DNA of 64,000 nucleotides from Sunxiuqinia indica (GCF_009847015.1 NZ_WVEM01000019.1:33237-97236); one strand, 5' to 3'; numbered from the stretch's first letter, positions 54,018-63,512 are shown. A program made the numbers and translations. The notes: a model not told the origin generated them from the letters alone.

Positions 54018-54689
54018 ATGAAAAAGCTGATATTAATAGTTGTTCCTGCATTACTGTTATTCTTTTCTTGTGAGAAAGACGACACCTATCCCCGAATAGA
54101 AAACACAACAAGAGGAGAAAAATGGACACTTCAAATTGGAAGTTCTCCAATACAAGTTTATAATCAGCTTCAAGAATTAGGAATAGAGAAAAAATTTGGT
54201 TCTGTTTCAATTGTATATAGAAAACCATATTCAAAACCAGAAGAAATACAGAATATTTTTGATTATTACCGGACTATTACTTTAGAAACAAAATCGGGAG
54301 TTACCGAGCGGGCTGTTATCGGTTTTAATCAAAATAAAGTTAGCTCCATAGAAACAGGCGGTGCATTGTTGGACCCAATTTCCGCATGGCCTTCAAATAC
54401 ATCTGATGAGAATACAATCCATATTAATGACCAGACAGATATCGTATATCAGAAATTAGTAAACATTTGGCAAATCTCTCCATATAATGATTATCAAATT
54501 ATCCTTCCAGACAAGTTGTTGGAAGATTCTTTCGACCCAGACATGGCAAATTACGATGAATGGGCATTTAATTTTCAGGATAATATCAGTACAAATATTG
54601 TTGGACGATCATCGGTAAGATTATTTTTCGACAATGGAAAATTGGTTAAAATCAGACACGAATATAACGAAAACGAAGTAGTTAATTAA
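54018..54689 (+). CDS. Lipoprotein of unknown function
   Basis: 223 residues from the ATG at 54018, chosen because it gives a clean signal sequence MKKLILIVVPALLLFFSC with lipobox Cys18; the open frame extends to a TTG at 53970. The mature domain has WTLQIGSSPIQVYNQLQELG, then IQNIFDYYRTITLETKSGVTERAVIGFNQ split over adjacent strands, and later SSVRLFFDNGKLVKIRHEYN, suggesting a small alpha/beta domain with a final strand pair as in DUF-type periplasmic lipoproteins. No family assigned. It follows the third repeat and completes the repeat-gene alternation. Confidence 0.72.
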   Translation: MKKLILIVVPALLLFFSCEKDDTYPRIENTTRGEKWTLQIGSSPIQVYNQLQELGIEKKFGSVSIVYRKPYSKPEEIQNIFDYYRTITLETKSGVTERAVIGFNQNKVSSIETGGALLDPISAWPSNTSDENTIHINDQTDIVYQKLVNIWQISPYNDYQIILPDKLLEDSFDPDMANYDEWAFNFQDNISTNIVGRSSVRLFFDNGKLVKIRHEYNENEVVN

Positions 54690-54791
54690 GATGGTCAAAA
54701 ACAATGGTTGTCCTGATCCAATTTCTTATTCATGCCTCGATCTATACGTCAAAAAAAAATCTTTTACATACAGAGCGTTGTGTTCGTTTTA

Positions 54792-55184
54792 TTATTCCAA
54801 CACCCACTTAATCGCAGCTTCCATAGTTGTGAATGGCGCTGACTGATATCCTTCATCTTCTTCTTTAACTAAAACAGGAATAACGATATCTTTAGGTTTT
54901 TCAATAAGAATAGCAATCTTGCAGCCCTGGAAAAAACGTAGGTTTTCTTTATAAAATTCAGGGATCTGGCTGTACCCCGAAACACTGATGTTAAAAGTGG
55001 CTTTTCGATAATCGAGAATGAATCCCCGATTATTCTCAGGAATTAAGTTGTTCGCAAATGCAAACTCCCATGAACTGATTATATCGGCAATCGTAATTTC
55101 CCCGTAATAATATTTAACGACTATCCGAAGATCTTCTATAGAGTCGTATTTAAAATTCGGTTTTTTCGTTACAGTATCCTTCAT
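54792..55184 (-). CDS. STAS/SpoIIAA-like small protein
   Basis: 130 residues, no signal peptide. The pattern DLRIVVKYYYGEITIADIIS, FAFANNLIPENNRGFILDYR, then a helix and CKIAILIEKPKDIVIPVLVK, ending with FTTMEAAIKWVLE, resembles SpoIIAA-like/STAS-superfamily proteins in which a cofactor-free alpha/beta fold ends with a helix WL. Function unknown. A consensus -7 box lies 183 bases upstream (55367-55374), implying a long leader. Confidence 0.6.
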   Translation of the reverse strand: MKDTVTKKPNFKYDSIEDLRIVVKYYYGEITIADIISSWEFAFANNLIPENNRGFILDYRKATFNISVSGYSQIPEFYKENLRFFQGCKIAILIEKPKDIVIPVLVKEEDEGYQSAPFTTMEAAIKWVLE

Positions 55185-55213
55185 ACGATATTGTCCAAAA
55201 ATTCTGAGATTAT

Positions 55214-55233
55214 CATTTCTTACGAAAGAAATG
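55214..55233. repeat. Short perfect inverted repeat upstream of the STAS-like gene
   Basis: CATTTCTT-ACGA-AAGAAATG lies within the predicted leader of the minus-strand gene, 30 bases before its start. It could be an operator or an mRNA hairpin. Confidence 0.4.
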
Positions 55234-55366
55234 AATTTAAGTTATTTAACATCCAAAAATGAGGTTTCAACAAACACGAAATACGGCGTATATTATTCAG
55301 CACCTGATGTATTTGATGGGTGTAACTTCCACGCTCCCGATTACCCCCTGTCCGATTCCTCTGAAA

Positions 55367-55374
55367 CAAAGATA
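55367..55374 (-). promoter_or_regulatory. -7 box (TATCTTTG) of the STAS-like gene
   Basis: Exact TAnnTTTG match on the minus strand, with a TTG 18 bases upstream (55393-55395) as a possible -33 element. The predicted leader is about 175 bases. 55185-55414 holds no credible gene. Confidence 0.5.
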
Positions 55375-55414
55375 GCGCGAATTTCGAACCCACAATGTGC
55401 CAACTTTATGCCGA

Positions 55415-55460
55415 CAAAAAAGCCGGCCGCCCAAAGTTGTCTTTGGAACGGCCGGGCTTA
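55415..55460 (-). terminator. Rho-independent terminator of the flavodiiron gene
   Basis: On the minus strand, arms of about ten pairs (AAGCCCGGCCG with one bulge) and an inner perfect CCAAAG/CTTTGG stem are followed by TTTTTT, 41 bases after the stop codon. Confidence 0.85.
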
Positions 55461-55501
55461 TCTATTCATTCCAGCCGGAATAGGCTATTTCGTATATGTT
55501 G

Positions 55502-56692
55502 TTATTCTGCCAACAATTTATCGGCCATTGCATTCGCCAGGTCAATACATTTTTGGTATTTGTCTTCTTTTAAGGTTCCTTTTTCTTCAATCGGGTCGTA
55601 AACCAATTCCCATTTCGAAGCTTCGGCAAACTTCATCAGGTTTTTCACGCCTCCCCCATTCCAGGCAAAGTTTCCGAACACGCCCAGGTAGTGATCTTTA
55701 ACGCCCATATGCTGAACGGTAGTCAAGAGGTTTTCAACATTCGGGAACATGGCATTATTGTATGCACAGCTACCAACAATAAATCCTTTGTAACGGAAAA
55801 TATCGTTGATGATGTATGATTTATGCGTTTTTGAAGAATCGTAAACACGAATATCTTTGATGCCTCGCTCTGACAACTGACGAGCAATCACTTCAGCCAT
55901 TTTTTGTGTATTTCCATACATCGAACCATACACCACAACGCAGCCCGGATCGGTCGTGTAGGTGCTCCATTTATTATAGCGACTCAACACCCACTCCAAA
56001 TCTGTTCGCCAGATTGGCCCGTGTGTAGCCGCGATCATTTTAATATCGAGCGGTGCTAATTTTTTAATGGCACGTTGTGTATGCGGACAATACTTCCCAA
56101 CAATGTTGGTGAAATAGCGCATGATGTCATTTTCGTAAAAATCAAGATTAATTTCATCGTCAAAAATACCTCCATCCAAGGTACCAAAGCTACCAAAGGC
56201 ATCACCTGAGAACAAAATTTTGTTTGTTTCCTCAAAGCTGACCATCGTTTCGGGCCAGTGAACCATTGGCACGGTTTGAAATTGTATTTTCGTTTTTCCA
56301 AGCTCCAGAACCGAATTGTCGTGCACTTCGAGCGTGTTGGTTGGTTTCATGTAAAATGACTCGACAAAACCAAAGGTCTTTTTATTTCCCACTAAAGTGA
56401 TGTTTGGGTATTTCATCACAATAGCACGCAAAGCTCCCGAATGATCGGGTTCCATGTGGTTGATGATTAAATAATCGACCGGGCGGCCACCTAGAATAGC
56501 GTCAATATCTTCTAAATAATCATCAATAAAAGCACGCTCAACGGTATCAACCAAAGCAACTTTTTCGTCGTCAATTAAGTATGAATTATAAGAAACACCA
56601 TTGGGGATCGGCCAAATATTTTCGAATAGCTGGGTTCTCCGATCATTATAACCCAAATAGTAAATATTTTCAGCAAGTTTAACCTGATGCAT
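55502..56692 (-). CDS. Flavodiiron protein (A-type flavoprotein)
   Basis: 396 residues from the ATG at 56692 (MHQVKLAENIYYLGY), the family-typical start; the upstream frame to 56767 is not conserved. A metallo-beta-lactamase-like domain (1-250) carries all diiron ligands: His79, Glu81 and Asp83 in NHMEPDHSG, His145, Asp164 in FSGDAFG, and His224 in ATHGPIW. A flavodoxin domain follows (VVVYGSMYGNTQKMAEVIA, FIVGSCAYNNAMFPNV). It reduces O2 to water or NO to N2O in anaerobes, protecting the cell. No rubredoxin domain or neighbour is present, so the electron donor is unknown. Confidence 0.95.
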   Translation of the reverse strand: MHQVKLAENIYYLGYNDRRTQLFENIWPIPNGVSYNSYLIDDEKVALVDTVERAFIDDYLEDIDAILGGRPVDYLIINHMEPDHSGALRAIVMKYPNITLVGNKKTFGFVESFYMKPTNTLEVHDNSVLELGKTKIQFQTVPMVHWPETMVSFEETNKILFSGDAFGSFGTLDGGIFDDEINLDFYENDIMRYFTNIVGKYCPHTQRAIKKLAPLDIKMIAATHGPIWRTDLEWVLSRYNKWSTYTTDPGCVVVYGSMYGNTQKMAEVIARQLSERGIKDIRVYDSSKTHKSYIINDIFRYKGFIVGSCAYNNAMFPNVENLLTTVQHMGVKDHYLGVFGNFAWNGGGVKNLMKFAEASKWELVYDPIEEKGTLKEDKYQKCIDLANAMADKLLAE

Positions 56693-56825
56693 AACTTTCG
56701 ATTTTTGTGTGATTTTTTTCAGAACACGAAAATAGCCAATTTCGCTTAGATCGAAGCTAGTGTGCATTTCATTTCACTAAAAAATTAAGGTAAAGCTTAC
56801 ACACCCTTAAAATCGTAGAAAAGTT

Positions 56826-56833
56826 TATTTTTG
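56826..56833 (+). promoter_or_regulatory. -7 box (TATTTTTG) of mltG
   Basis: Exact TAnnTTTG match 21 bases before the mltG start, giving a very short leader. Confidence 0.5.
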
Positions 56834-56853
56834 TAGTTCAAAATTAACAACAA

Positions 56854-57915
56854 ATGAATTTAATGTCGACTAATCGATTACATCTCTTTCCAAAACTCAA
56901 TAAATGGGTGATCATTTTTTTTGCACTGGCATTTATCGTTGCCGGACTTCGGGGCTACCAGCTTTTTCAATATGTATTTGCCGAGAACGTCAAGCATTCC
57001 GGCAGTATTACAATTCCGCTAGAAGCCAGCTACCAGGATGTGTTGGACTCGCTGGAATCGAACGAAATCCTGATTAATGAAAAGGCTTTTAAGTGGGTAG
57101 CAAAAAAGAAGAAATATCCCACAACGATAAAAGCCGGAAAATATGTTTTTAGCAAAGGAATGAATACCAACCAGATTGTAAATATGTTGCGTGCAGGAGA
57201 TCAAAAACCGGTATCGGTTATTTTCAATAACCTTCGCTTTATGGATGAGCTGGCCGGATCGGTTTCGCACGATATTGAGCCCGACTCGCTGGAATTACTC
57301 TCATACTTAACAGACAGTGCGGTTATTCAACAATATGGCTTTAACCAATTTTCGTTTCACGCCATGTTTATTCCCAATACCTACGAGTTTTACTGGACCA
57401 CCACTCCCTGGCAGTTTGTCGAGCGCATGCACTCCGAATATGAACGTTTTTGGAATACCGACCGGCTGGCTAAAGCAAAGTCGCTTGGTTTAAGTCCGGT
57501 GGAAGTTTCAACAATCGCTTCTATTGTTCAGGAAGAAACGGTAAAAGCTGATGAAAAGCCCCGGGTAGCCGGTTTATATTTAAACCGAATAAAAAGGGGT
57601 ATGTTGCTGCAGGCCGACCCAACAATTAAATTCGCCTTGGGTGATTTCAGTATTAAACGGGTTTTAACCAAATACCTCTCGATCGATTCGCCTTACAACA
57701 CATACATACACGCAGGCTTGCCTCCGGGCCCTATCAATTTTCCGGAGATATCCAGTATTGAAGCTGTTTTAAATGCTGAAGATCACAACTATTTGTACAT
57801 GTGTGCCAGTGACGAGTTTAATGGCTACCACAATTTTGCGAAAACCCTGCGTCAACATAATCAAAATGCGGCACGCTATCAGGCCGCTTTAAATGCGAGA
57901 AAAATCTGGGAATAG
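56854..57915 (+). CDS. mltG: Endolytic murein transglycosylase
   Basis: 353 residues with an N-terminal membrane anchor (about 18-36, WVIIFFALAFIVAGLRGY), a LysM-like region (about 48-120) and the YceG/MltG catalytic domain: FHAMFIPNTYEFYWTTTPWQF, STIASIVQEETVKADEKPRVAGLYLNR with the catalytic Glu in QEE, MLLQADPTIKFALGD, and YNTYIHAGLPPGPINFPEISSIEAVLN. It cuts nascent glycan strands at the inner membrane, helping to end peptidoglycan polymerisation. Single gene. Confidence 0.95.
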   Translation: MNLMSTNRLHLFPKLNKWVIIFFALAFIVAGLRGYQLFQYVFAENVKHSGSITIPLEASYQDVLDSLESNEILINEKAFKWVAKKKKYPTTIKAGKYVFSKGMNTNQIVNMLRAGDQKPVSVIFNNLRFMDELAGSVSHDIEPDSLELLSYLTDSAVIQQYGFNQFSFHAMFIPNTYEFYWTTTPWQFVERMHSEYERFWNTDRLAKAKSLGLSPVEVSTIASIVQEETVKADEKPRVAGLYLNRIKRGMLLQADPTIKFALGDFSIKRVLTKYLSIDSPYNTYIHAGLPPGPINFPEISSIEAVLNAEDHNYLYMCASDEFNGYHNFAKTLRQHNQNAARYQAALNARKIWE

Positions 57916-58005
57916 CTCCACTTTCGGGTAACTTATTTTTAGCGTTTTTTAAAGCTCTTTTTGTTTTATTACCGTCAGTTAATGAATCTTAACAGGTCAA
58001 TCATC

Positions 58006-58013
58006 TAGCTTTG
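58006..58013 (+). promoter_or_regulatory. -7 box (TAGCTTTG) of the 58027 gene
   Basis: Exact TAnnTTTG match, 13 bases ahead of the ATG, implying an almost leaderless transcript. Confidence 0.5.
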
Positions 58014-58026
58014 AAACTAAAAACTA

Positions 58027-58548
58027 ATGCGCCTGACCTTGTCAATTTCACTCCTTTTTTCAGTAATAATATCCTTTGCTCAGGAAGAAGAGCAAACCAT
58101 CACTTTTAGCGGTTATTTTTTTTCAGAAGATTCTATTCCTGTTGAAAACGCACACATTATAAATTACCGGACAACCAAGATAGTAACTTCGGACAGTACG
58201 GGTCGATTTACGATTTTTTTGCATGAAGGCGATTCCTTGATGGTCAATCACATGTCGCTGGAAGCCAAAGTAATTTACGCCAATAAAAACCAAGCGACAC
58301 AAAACAACCACTACATCCCTTACCGCAGCTATGAATTGAACTTAGTGGAAACAGAGCCTTATCGCAGAGACTATCAGAATTTCAACAAAAACGTCGTTAA
58401 GCTCAACCGCGAGATTCGCCAGGTTGGTTACCTTACTCCTAAATACAAAGGGATTGATACGAATCCGTATGATCCCAACCCAACAAACTTAGGCTTAACA
58501 ATTGGGCTAAGTGATATTATACAATTGTTTAAGCGAAAGAAAAAGTAG
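58027..58548 (+). CDS. Exported protein with carboxypeptidase-regulatory-like domain
   Basis: 173 residues with a signal peptide (about 1-18, ending SFAQ). Residues about 24-105 read like a CarboxypepD_reg-like beta-sandwich: FSGYFFSEDSIPVENAHIIN, then VTSDSTGRFTIFLHEGDSLMVNHMSLEAK. A charged C-terminal part (NKNVVKLNREIRQVGYLTPK...) follows without known domains. Many Bacteroidota genomes encode such small proteins next to mltG-like genes or alone; function unknown. Confidence 0.75.
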   Translation: MRLTLSISLLFSVIISFAQEEEQTITFSGYFFSEDSIPVENAHIINYRTTKIVTSDSTGRFTIFLHEGDSLMVNHMSLEAKVIYANKNQATQNNHYIPYRSYELNLVETEPYRRDYQNFNKNVVKLNREIRQVGYLTPKYKGIDTNPYDPNPTNLGLTIGLSDIIQLFKRKKK

Positions 58549-58587
58549 CAACACTACCTGGCTGGAAAAAGTATTGAAGCAAAAAAA

Positions 58588-58616
58588 AGGCCGGCTTCAA
58601 TAAATGAAACCGGCCT
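58588..58616 (-). terminator. Rho-independent terminator of the first pectate lyase gene
   Basis: AGGCCGG/CCGGCCT arms, extended by TTC/GAA after one mismatch, surround a seven-base loop. On the minus strand the stem is followed by eight T, 42 bases after the stop codon at 58658. Confidence 0.85.
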
Positions 58617-58657
58617 AAAACTATTTACCTAAAACTATCCAAAAGATTCTGTACAGC

Positions 58658-60403
58658 TTATTCTACGCCACCCTTCTCACTGAGTGTGTCATAATTGAAA
58701 CTCATGTTTGTCCAGTCAATTTTGTATCGAGGGTTGATCCCGTTAATATACGTTTCAATATTTGTATAACCATCACCATTGCAATCTTCATTGGCATCTG
58801 ACGGATCATTCGGATCAAAGCCCAAATCAGCATACTTTTGTTCGTATTCATCAGGCATTCCGTCTTTATCCGTATCGACGTATGGTTCTCCTTTATACTC
58901 GGGGTATCCGCCTACTTGCGAAATATCAGTAATGATTCCAATTTTGTAACTGTCCTCGGGTAAACGACGATGTTTAAATTTTGGAATTCCGTTCAAGCTA
59001 ATATCGTCGGCATACTCTATTTCTCCGGTACGAACAACTCTTGAAATACGTTGATCAACTGCATCTCTTACCGGTAAAGTGGCACCTGCGTTTTCCAACA
59101 CATAATCGAATGATTGTCTGGCTGGCATAATTGTCATATAAGGCATTTCCCAAGGCTCATCCCAATAAACAATGTCTTTATACTTACTGATATCGTCAGA
59201 TAACAATACTTCCTGATAAGGGTTATTTTTATCCGGAACATCTTCGAGCTGAATCCCTCCGGCCCAATTATCATTTGTTACTTTTTCGTTTCCTTCAACA
59301 ATGTTTCCATCTACAAAAGCACGACCGTAAACGCGACGTGTCAAGGTACTACGACCTGATTCCGGTTTCAAAATCCGATGTCCTATCGGGCGATCAGTTG
59401 GAGTAGCCGGACCTGGTTTGAAGTAGTTGTTGATAATATTGAATTTCGCGGTATAGTCGCCACCATCGATTGAACGATGTACCCAGTTAAATAATACATT
59501 GTTCACAAAATTGAAAACTCCGTTCCAACCAATCGAAGGATTCCGACCAGCATTATTCGCCCAAAGATTACGCATGAACGAGCAATTTTCTCCTCCCAGC
59601 GTACTTCCAAAAGCATGATTCCAGGTATCTAATGCCTCTGAGAAAATCGAATTCTGGATAGTAATATTTACTGTTGGCAATTTGAGATCTTTTTTACCTG
59701 TTCCATCACTCCACATATGGCGATAGATTGACATATTTTCGTCTAATCCCCAGCTTGCAGAAACGTGATCAATCATGATATTACCAACCGGATTACCACC
59801 AATCGCATCGTCGCGGCGACCAACCCAGGTTTCTCCCCTGCGGAAGCGCATGTGTCTGATGATTACATCGTGAGTATTTATCCAGAAGCTTTCGCCAGCA
59901 AGACAGACACCATCACCCGGAGCAGTCTGTCCGGCAATTGTGACATATGGAGCACGAACAATAATCGGTCTTTCGAGATGGATAATACCGGCCACGTTAA
60001 AAACAATAATTCGTGCACCACCGGTTTCGCAAGCTTCGCGCAATGTTCCGGGGCCGTGGTCAGCTAAACTTGTTACTGTAATCACTTTTCCACCTCGACC
60101 ACCAATGGTATACATGCCACCTCCTTCGGCACCAGGGAAAGCAGGAATTTTAGCCTGCGGCAAATCACTTGGACGACCTGCCCATGGAATATAAGGACGG
60201 CCTTCTTCCGCTTGTTTATCAACAATTGGTTTCGCTTTTTCCCAAGCCTCATCCGAAAGTCGATACGTCTCTTCAATCAATTCCTTTGCAGCCTTCTGAA
60301 CCTCTTCCGGAATATCCGGATATTGTGCATGCAGGGAACCTGCAAACAACGTGCAGCCAACAAATGCGATTACTACTTTTAATCTACTAAACTTGTGTTT
60401 CAT
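58658..60403 (-). CDS. Exported pectate lyase (PL1-like)
   Basis: 581 residues from the ATG at 60403; the longer frame lacks a good start. Signal peptide about 1-26 (VVIAFVGCTLFAGSLHAQ). A right-handed parallel beta-helix domain (about 80-420) has FPGAEGGGMYTIGGRGGKVI, then TLREACETGGARIIVFNVAGII, VTIAGQTAPGDGVCLAG, and IMIDHVSASWGLDENMSIYR, which carries the Asp/His/Trp block of PL1 lyases. The C-terminus has two thrombospondin-type-3-like Ca2+ motifs (DTDKDGMPDEYE, DCNGDGYTNIETYINGI). It cleaves polygalacturonate outside the cell or in the periplasm. No sorting domain is present, unlike its larger neighbour. Confidence 0.9.
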   Translation of the reverse strand: MKHKFSRLKVVIAFVGCTLFAGSLHAQYPDIPEEVQKAAKELIEETYRLSDEAWEKAKPIVDKQAEEGRPYIPWAGRPSDLPQAKIPAFPGAEGGGMYTIGGRGGKVITVTSLADHGPGTLREACETGGARIIVFNVAGIIHLERPIIVRAPYVTIAGQTAPGDGVCLAGESFWINTHDVIIRHMRFRRGETWVGRRDDAIGGNPVGNIMIDHVSASWGLDENMSIYRHMWSDGTGKKDLKLPTVNITIQNSIFSEALDTWNHAFGSTLGGENCSFMRNLWANNAGRNPSIGWNGVFNFVNNVLFNWVHRSIDGGDYTAKFNIINNYFKPGPATPTDRPIGHRILKPESGRSTLTRRVYGRAFVDGNIVEGNEKVTNDNWAGGIQLEDVPDKNNPYQEVLLSDDISKYKDIVYWDEPWEMPYMTIMPARQSFDYVLENAGATLPVRDAVDQRISRVVRTGEIEYADDISLNGIPKFKHRRLPEDSYKIGIITDISQVGGYPEYKGEPYVDTDKDGMPDEYEQKYADLGFDPNDPSDANEDCNGDGYTNIETYINGINPRYKIDWTNMSFNYDTLSEKGGVE

Positions 60404-60692
60404 AATACTATACTTTTCTGCAATTGCTTTTAGCATAATTGCCTATTACCATTTGAATTATTAGATAAGCCGGGCATTCAAAGGCCCTTTTTAGTCTACA
60501 ATAAATTATCAAAAACCAGCACCTTGACTGGTAACTTTTTAGAGATTACAATCTAAAGCTTCTTTTTCAACCAGAACTGCCATGAGATTTAGGCACACAA
60601 AGTTCCGAATAAAGTTAAACCATTATGTTTGCATTCGTCGGCAGCACTCAGCCTTTTTTTCGCTTTCTTGTCCCATCAAAGCTCTACGCTCT
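60404..60692. other. Intergenic region between the two pectate lyase genes
   Basis: About 290 bases. No gene is visible, and no consensus -7 box on the minus strand was found. It should contain the promoter of the downstream lyase gene and perhaps the end of the upstream transcript. Confidence 0.5.
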
Positions 60693-63512
60693 TCAATTCT
60701 TGACAAACTGTAGAACAACATTTCTTTTTTCAAACCCAAGCCGGACAAAATAAATCCCTGAGCTAATTTCAGGCAAAGTTAAACTGGCCTCAAAATCGCC
60801 GGAAAGTATCGTGTTCGAATCTTCCATCTCTATTTCACTTCCAAAAACATTGTGTAAGGTAATTGATTTTATTGCCTCCTGTTGAGTATGTCCCCAAAGA
60901 TTCAACCGGTTGTCTGAAACAGGATTTGGAGCAATGTAAATATTTCCTTGAAAATCATCAAAGTCATTCATCCCAGTTGAAAAATCGGGAGTACAGCTAC
61001 CTTGGTTATTGGGTTGAAAAAATGCCACAACCTCTTTCGCCTTGCTGTCACCATCTGCATCCGTTACAGTTAAGGTAAATGATGCCATGCCACATGATTC
61101 GCACTTGAACACAGCCTGGTTATTTGTAATTTCAACCGATCCGTTAACTTCATCCGAGGCTACTACCGGAGGATTTTCCTCATAGCCTTTGAAAAAATCG
61201 GTTAGATTGATTTTTATTGGTTTGTTTACCGATTGGATATAATGTGGTTTAGCCATCCAATGCAGGTAGTCTTCCAGCTCAGTATAGCCATCGTTGTCAA
61301 GATCCTGATTGGCTTCGGAATAATCTCCTTCTGCTGAATTTTCATTTAAATTGTAATAGGTTTCCCACCAATCAGGCAGACCGTCTCCGTCACTATCCCA
61401 CGAAGCATCTCTGCTCTCCTCGGGATAGTTCTCCCAGCCACCTACATCTTCCTGGTCATCGGGCAAACCTGGTTTTCCGGAAACACTACCTGAATAGGTA
61501 TAAGTTCCGTTTAACGACTCATTTATCACCCTGGCGTCGTGATCATCAAGTGCCGGCTGAGTACACCCCACATCCGACAACACATCTTTATAAGCAGCTC
61601 TTGCTGTTTGCGTTTCGACATAAGATTCGAAGAATGGCTCATCGACAAAAGTTTCCCAATCGACTGTAGCTCCATTCCTGATTTTGGATCGCCGTCCATT
61701 CTCCTGGTTCGTTTCGTTAAAGTGCCCGGGCATTACATTGCCTTCGAAATAAGCTTGCTGGGTTCCTTTCCCTGCCCCTTCATGATCCATAGTCAACGCA
61801 TAGAATAGATCTGTTGCGGCACCTGGTTTATAATAGTTTCCTACAAAATTTACTTCCATTGCTCCTCCGTCCGTAGCACGGTGTCCCCAGTTGTAAACTA
61901 CATTATTTCTGATGTCAAGCCTTCCGGAATAATAACCATCACCGTCAAGACCGCCGGCTAAACTCCAGTTACGCCCTTCGCAGTGAGCCAAAAGATTGTG
62001 ATGGAAGCTACCAACATCACCACTTATACTAGCTGCGTATCCATGAGCAGTACCTTCCGGATAATTGGGGTGACCTGCAACATTCAATGCTTCAGAAATC
62101 AATGTGCGTTGCAAACTGATATTTTTACCCGAACGGGAACTGAAAGCCTCGTCAATCGTCCAACTGATAGAACAGTGGTCGATGATGCAATTATTACTTC
62201 CCTGCATTCCCATACCATCTAAACCATGGCCGTATTGACCAATATTACCTCTTCGGACACGAATATTCTGAATAATCGCATCGTTTGCACCACTCAAACC
62301 AAAAGGTGCATCCCGCAAACAAATACCTTTACCAGGAGCCGTTTGTCCGGCAATAGTTACATAGCTATCCGACAATACCAAGCGTGATTCTAGCTTAATG
62401 ATCCCTGAAACGTCAAAAACAATTGTTCGAGGTCCGGTTTCATCTTCAATAGCATATCGCAAACTTCCCTCTCCACTATCGTCTAGATTCGTAACATGTA
62501 CAACTTTTCCGCCACGGCCTCCTTTGGCATAACGACCGTAACCTGCTGCTCCCGGGAATGCCAAACGAGCCAGTCGGAACGACCAAACATTTCCTTTAGT
62601 GACCGTACCATCGGCCTTCACTTCATCAATTCTCCAGAAATAATCGTTGTGCGTATCTAAGTCACTCAGTTGATATTCAGTTTCTGCTTGGGTTCCTTTA
62701 TATGCAGCGTCATCAGTTGTTGCATTAGTTACGTCATCAGCAGAGGTCGCAAAATAAACACGATGAGAGGTAGCTTCATCATCGGCTGTCCAACTAAGTT
62801 TGACAGCTCCATTTTCAGCAACAAAGTGCTCGTTAGCATCAGCCGGATCTGGATTAATTGCCTGATCGAGCAAATTAGCTGTATTTAGCTCAATTCCATT
62901 GAGGACTAAATTCTTGAAGGTTTCGTCTCCCGCGGTTTCCGCTCGAAAAGTGATTTCTACATCTTCGGATTTCTGAACAACGAACGTCAGGTAGATAATC
63001 TTAGCTTCATAGTTAGAAGCTGCCCGGGTTGTCGGAACCACGTTGTCGTAAATAACTTCTCCGTTTATCAGAATATCAACCGGGCTGAAAGTACCGGACT
63101 CCGGACTATCAACATTATTTAGAAAAACCAGTAATGAATGATCGCCAGCCTCAAGTCCTCCAATCGTTAGAGTTATCTCGCCTCCATCATTACCGTCATC
63201 AACAGTTACACCGTCATTAACCAATTTTGCAGCACCAATTCCGGCCTTGTACCAATTACTTCTAAGACCTTTTCCCGCAGTTCCGGACTTGGTTAATGTG
63301 AAAGATATTCCCTCAAATGTTTTGGCTACAGGATTAGTATAACTGGCCCAGGGTTCGTAGCCAGGTTCATGGACTTCCGTCTCACTTCTACCGGCCTGGT
63401 TGAAATCAATCTTTACAACCGGACTTCCAGCCCAAAGTGAAATCGAAAACAAGACCCCGCAGGCAGCTGATAATAATCTTGAAGTCAATATTTTTGCTTT
63501 TTGAAATTTCAT
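60693..63512 (-). CDS. Large secreted pectate lyase with Fn3-like and T9SS sorting domains
   Basis: 939 residues. Signal peptide about 1-28. Residues 30-205 form a carbohydrate-binding-like beta domain (VKIDFNQAGRSETEVHEPGY), then a fibronectin-III-like segment (about 220-310, AVKLSWTADDEATSHRVYFA). The PL1 beta-helix (about 315-680) has FPGAAGYGRYAKGGRGGKVV, SLRYAIEDETGPRTIVFDVS, VTIAGQTAPGKGICLRD and CIIDHCSISWTIDEAFSSR. Next are Ca2+-binding repeats (DSDGDGLPDWWETYYNL, DLDNDGYTELEDYLH). The end, YIAPNPVSDNRLNLWG ... ISSGIYFVRLGF, is a type IX secretion C-terminal sorting domain. So it is exported via T9SS to the cell surface or medium to degrade pectin. Confidence 0.93.
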   Translation of the reverse strand: MKFQKAKILTSRLLSAACGVLFSISLWAGSPVVKIDFNQAGRSETEVHEPGYEPWASYTNPVAKTFEGISFTLTKSGTAGKGLRSNWYKAGIGAAKLVNDGVTVDDGNDGGEITLTIGGLEAGDHSLLVFLNNVDSPESGTFSPVDILINGEVIYDNVVPTTRAASNYEAKIIYLTFVVQKSEDVEITFRAETAGDETFKNLVLNGIELNTANLLDQAINPDPADANEHFVAENGAVKLSWTADDEATSHRVYFATSADDVTNATTDDAAYKGTQAETEYQLSDLDTHNDYFWRIDEVKADGTVTKGNVWSFRLARLAFPGAAGYGRYAKGGRGGKVVHVTNLDDSGEGSLRYAIEDETGPRTIVFDVSGIIKLESRLVLSDSYVTIAGQTAPGKGICLRDAPFGLSGANDAIIQNIRVRRGNIGQYGHGLDGMGMQGSNNCIIDHCSISWTIDEAFSSRSGKNISLQRTLISEALNVAGHPNYPEGTAHGYAASISGDVGSFHHNLLAHCEGRNWSLAGGLDGDGYYSGRLDIRNNVVYNWGHRATDGGAMEVNFVGNYYKPGAATDLFYALTMDHEGAGKGTQQAYFEGNVMPGHFNETNQENGRRSKIRNGATVDWETFVDEPFFESYVETQTARAAYKDVLSDVGCTQPALDDHDARVINESLNGTYTYSGSVSGKPGLPDDQEDVGGWENYPEESRDASWDSDGDGLPDWWETYYNLNENSAEGDYSEANQDLDNDGYTELEDYLHWMAKPHYIQSVNKPIKINLTDFFKGYEENPPVVASDEVNGSVEITNNQAVFKCESCGMASFTLTVTDADGDSKAKEVVAFFQPNNQGSCTPDFSTGMNDFDDFQGNIYIAPNPVSDNRLNLWGHTQQEAIKSITLHNVFGSEIEMEDSNTILSGDFEASLTLPEISSGIYFVRLGFEKRNVVLQFVKN

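Noticed and set aside
55379..55420. T-loop-like GGTTCGA on the minus strand, suggesting a tRNA
   Set aside because: The flanking bases do not form a T stem, acceptor stem or anticodon arm.
55231..55701. Plus-strand open frame of 156 codons
   Set aside because: It crosses a strong terminator and overlaps the 3' end of the flavodiiron gene; no motif.
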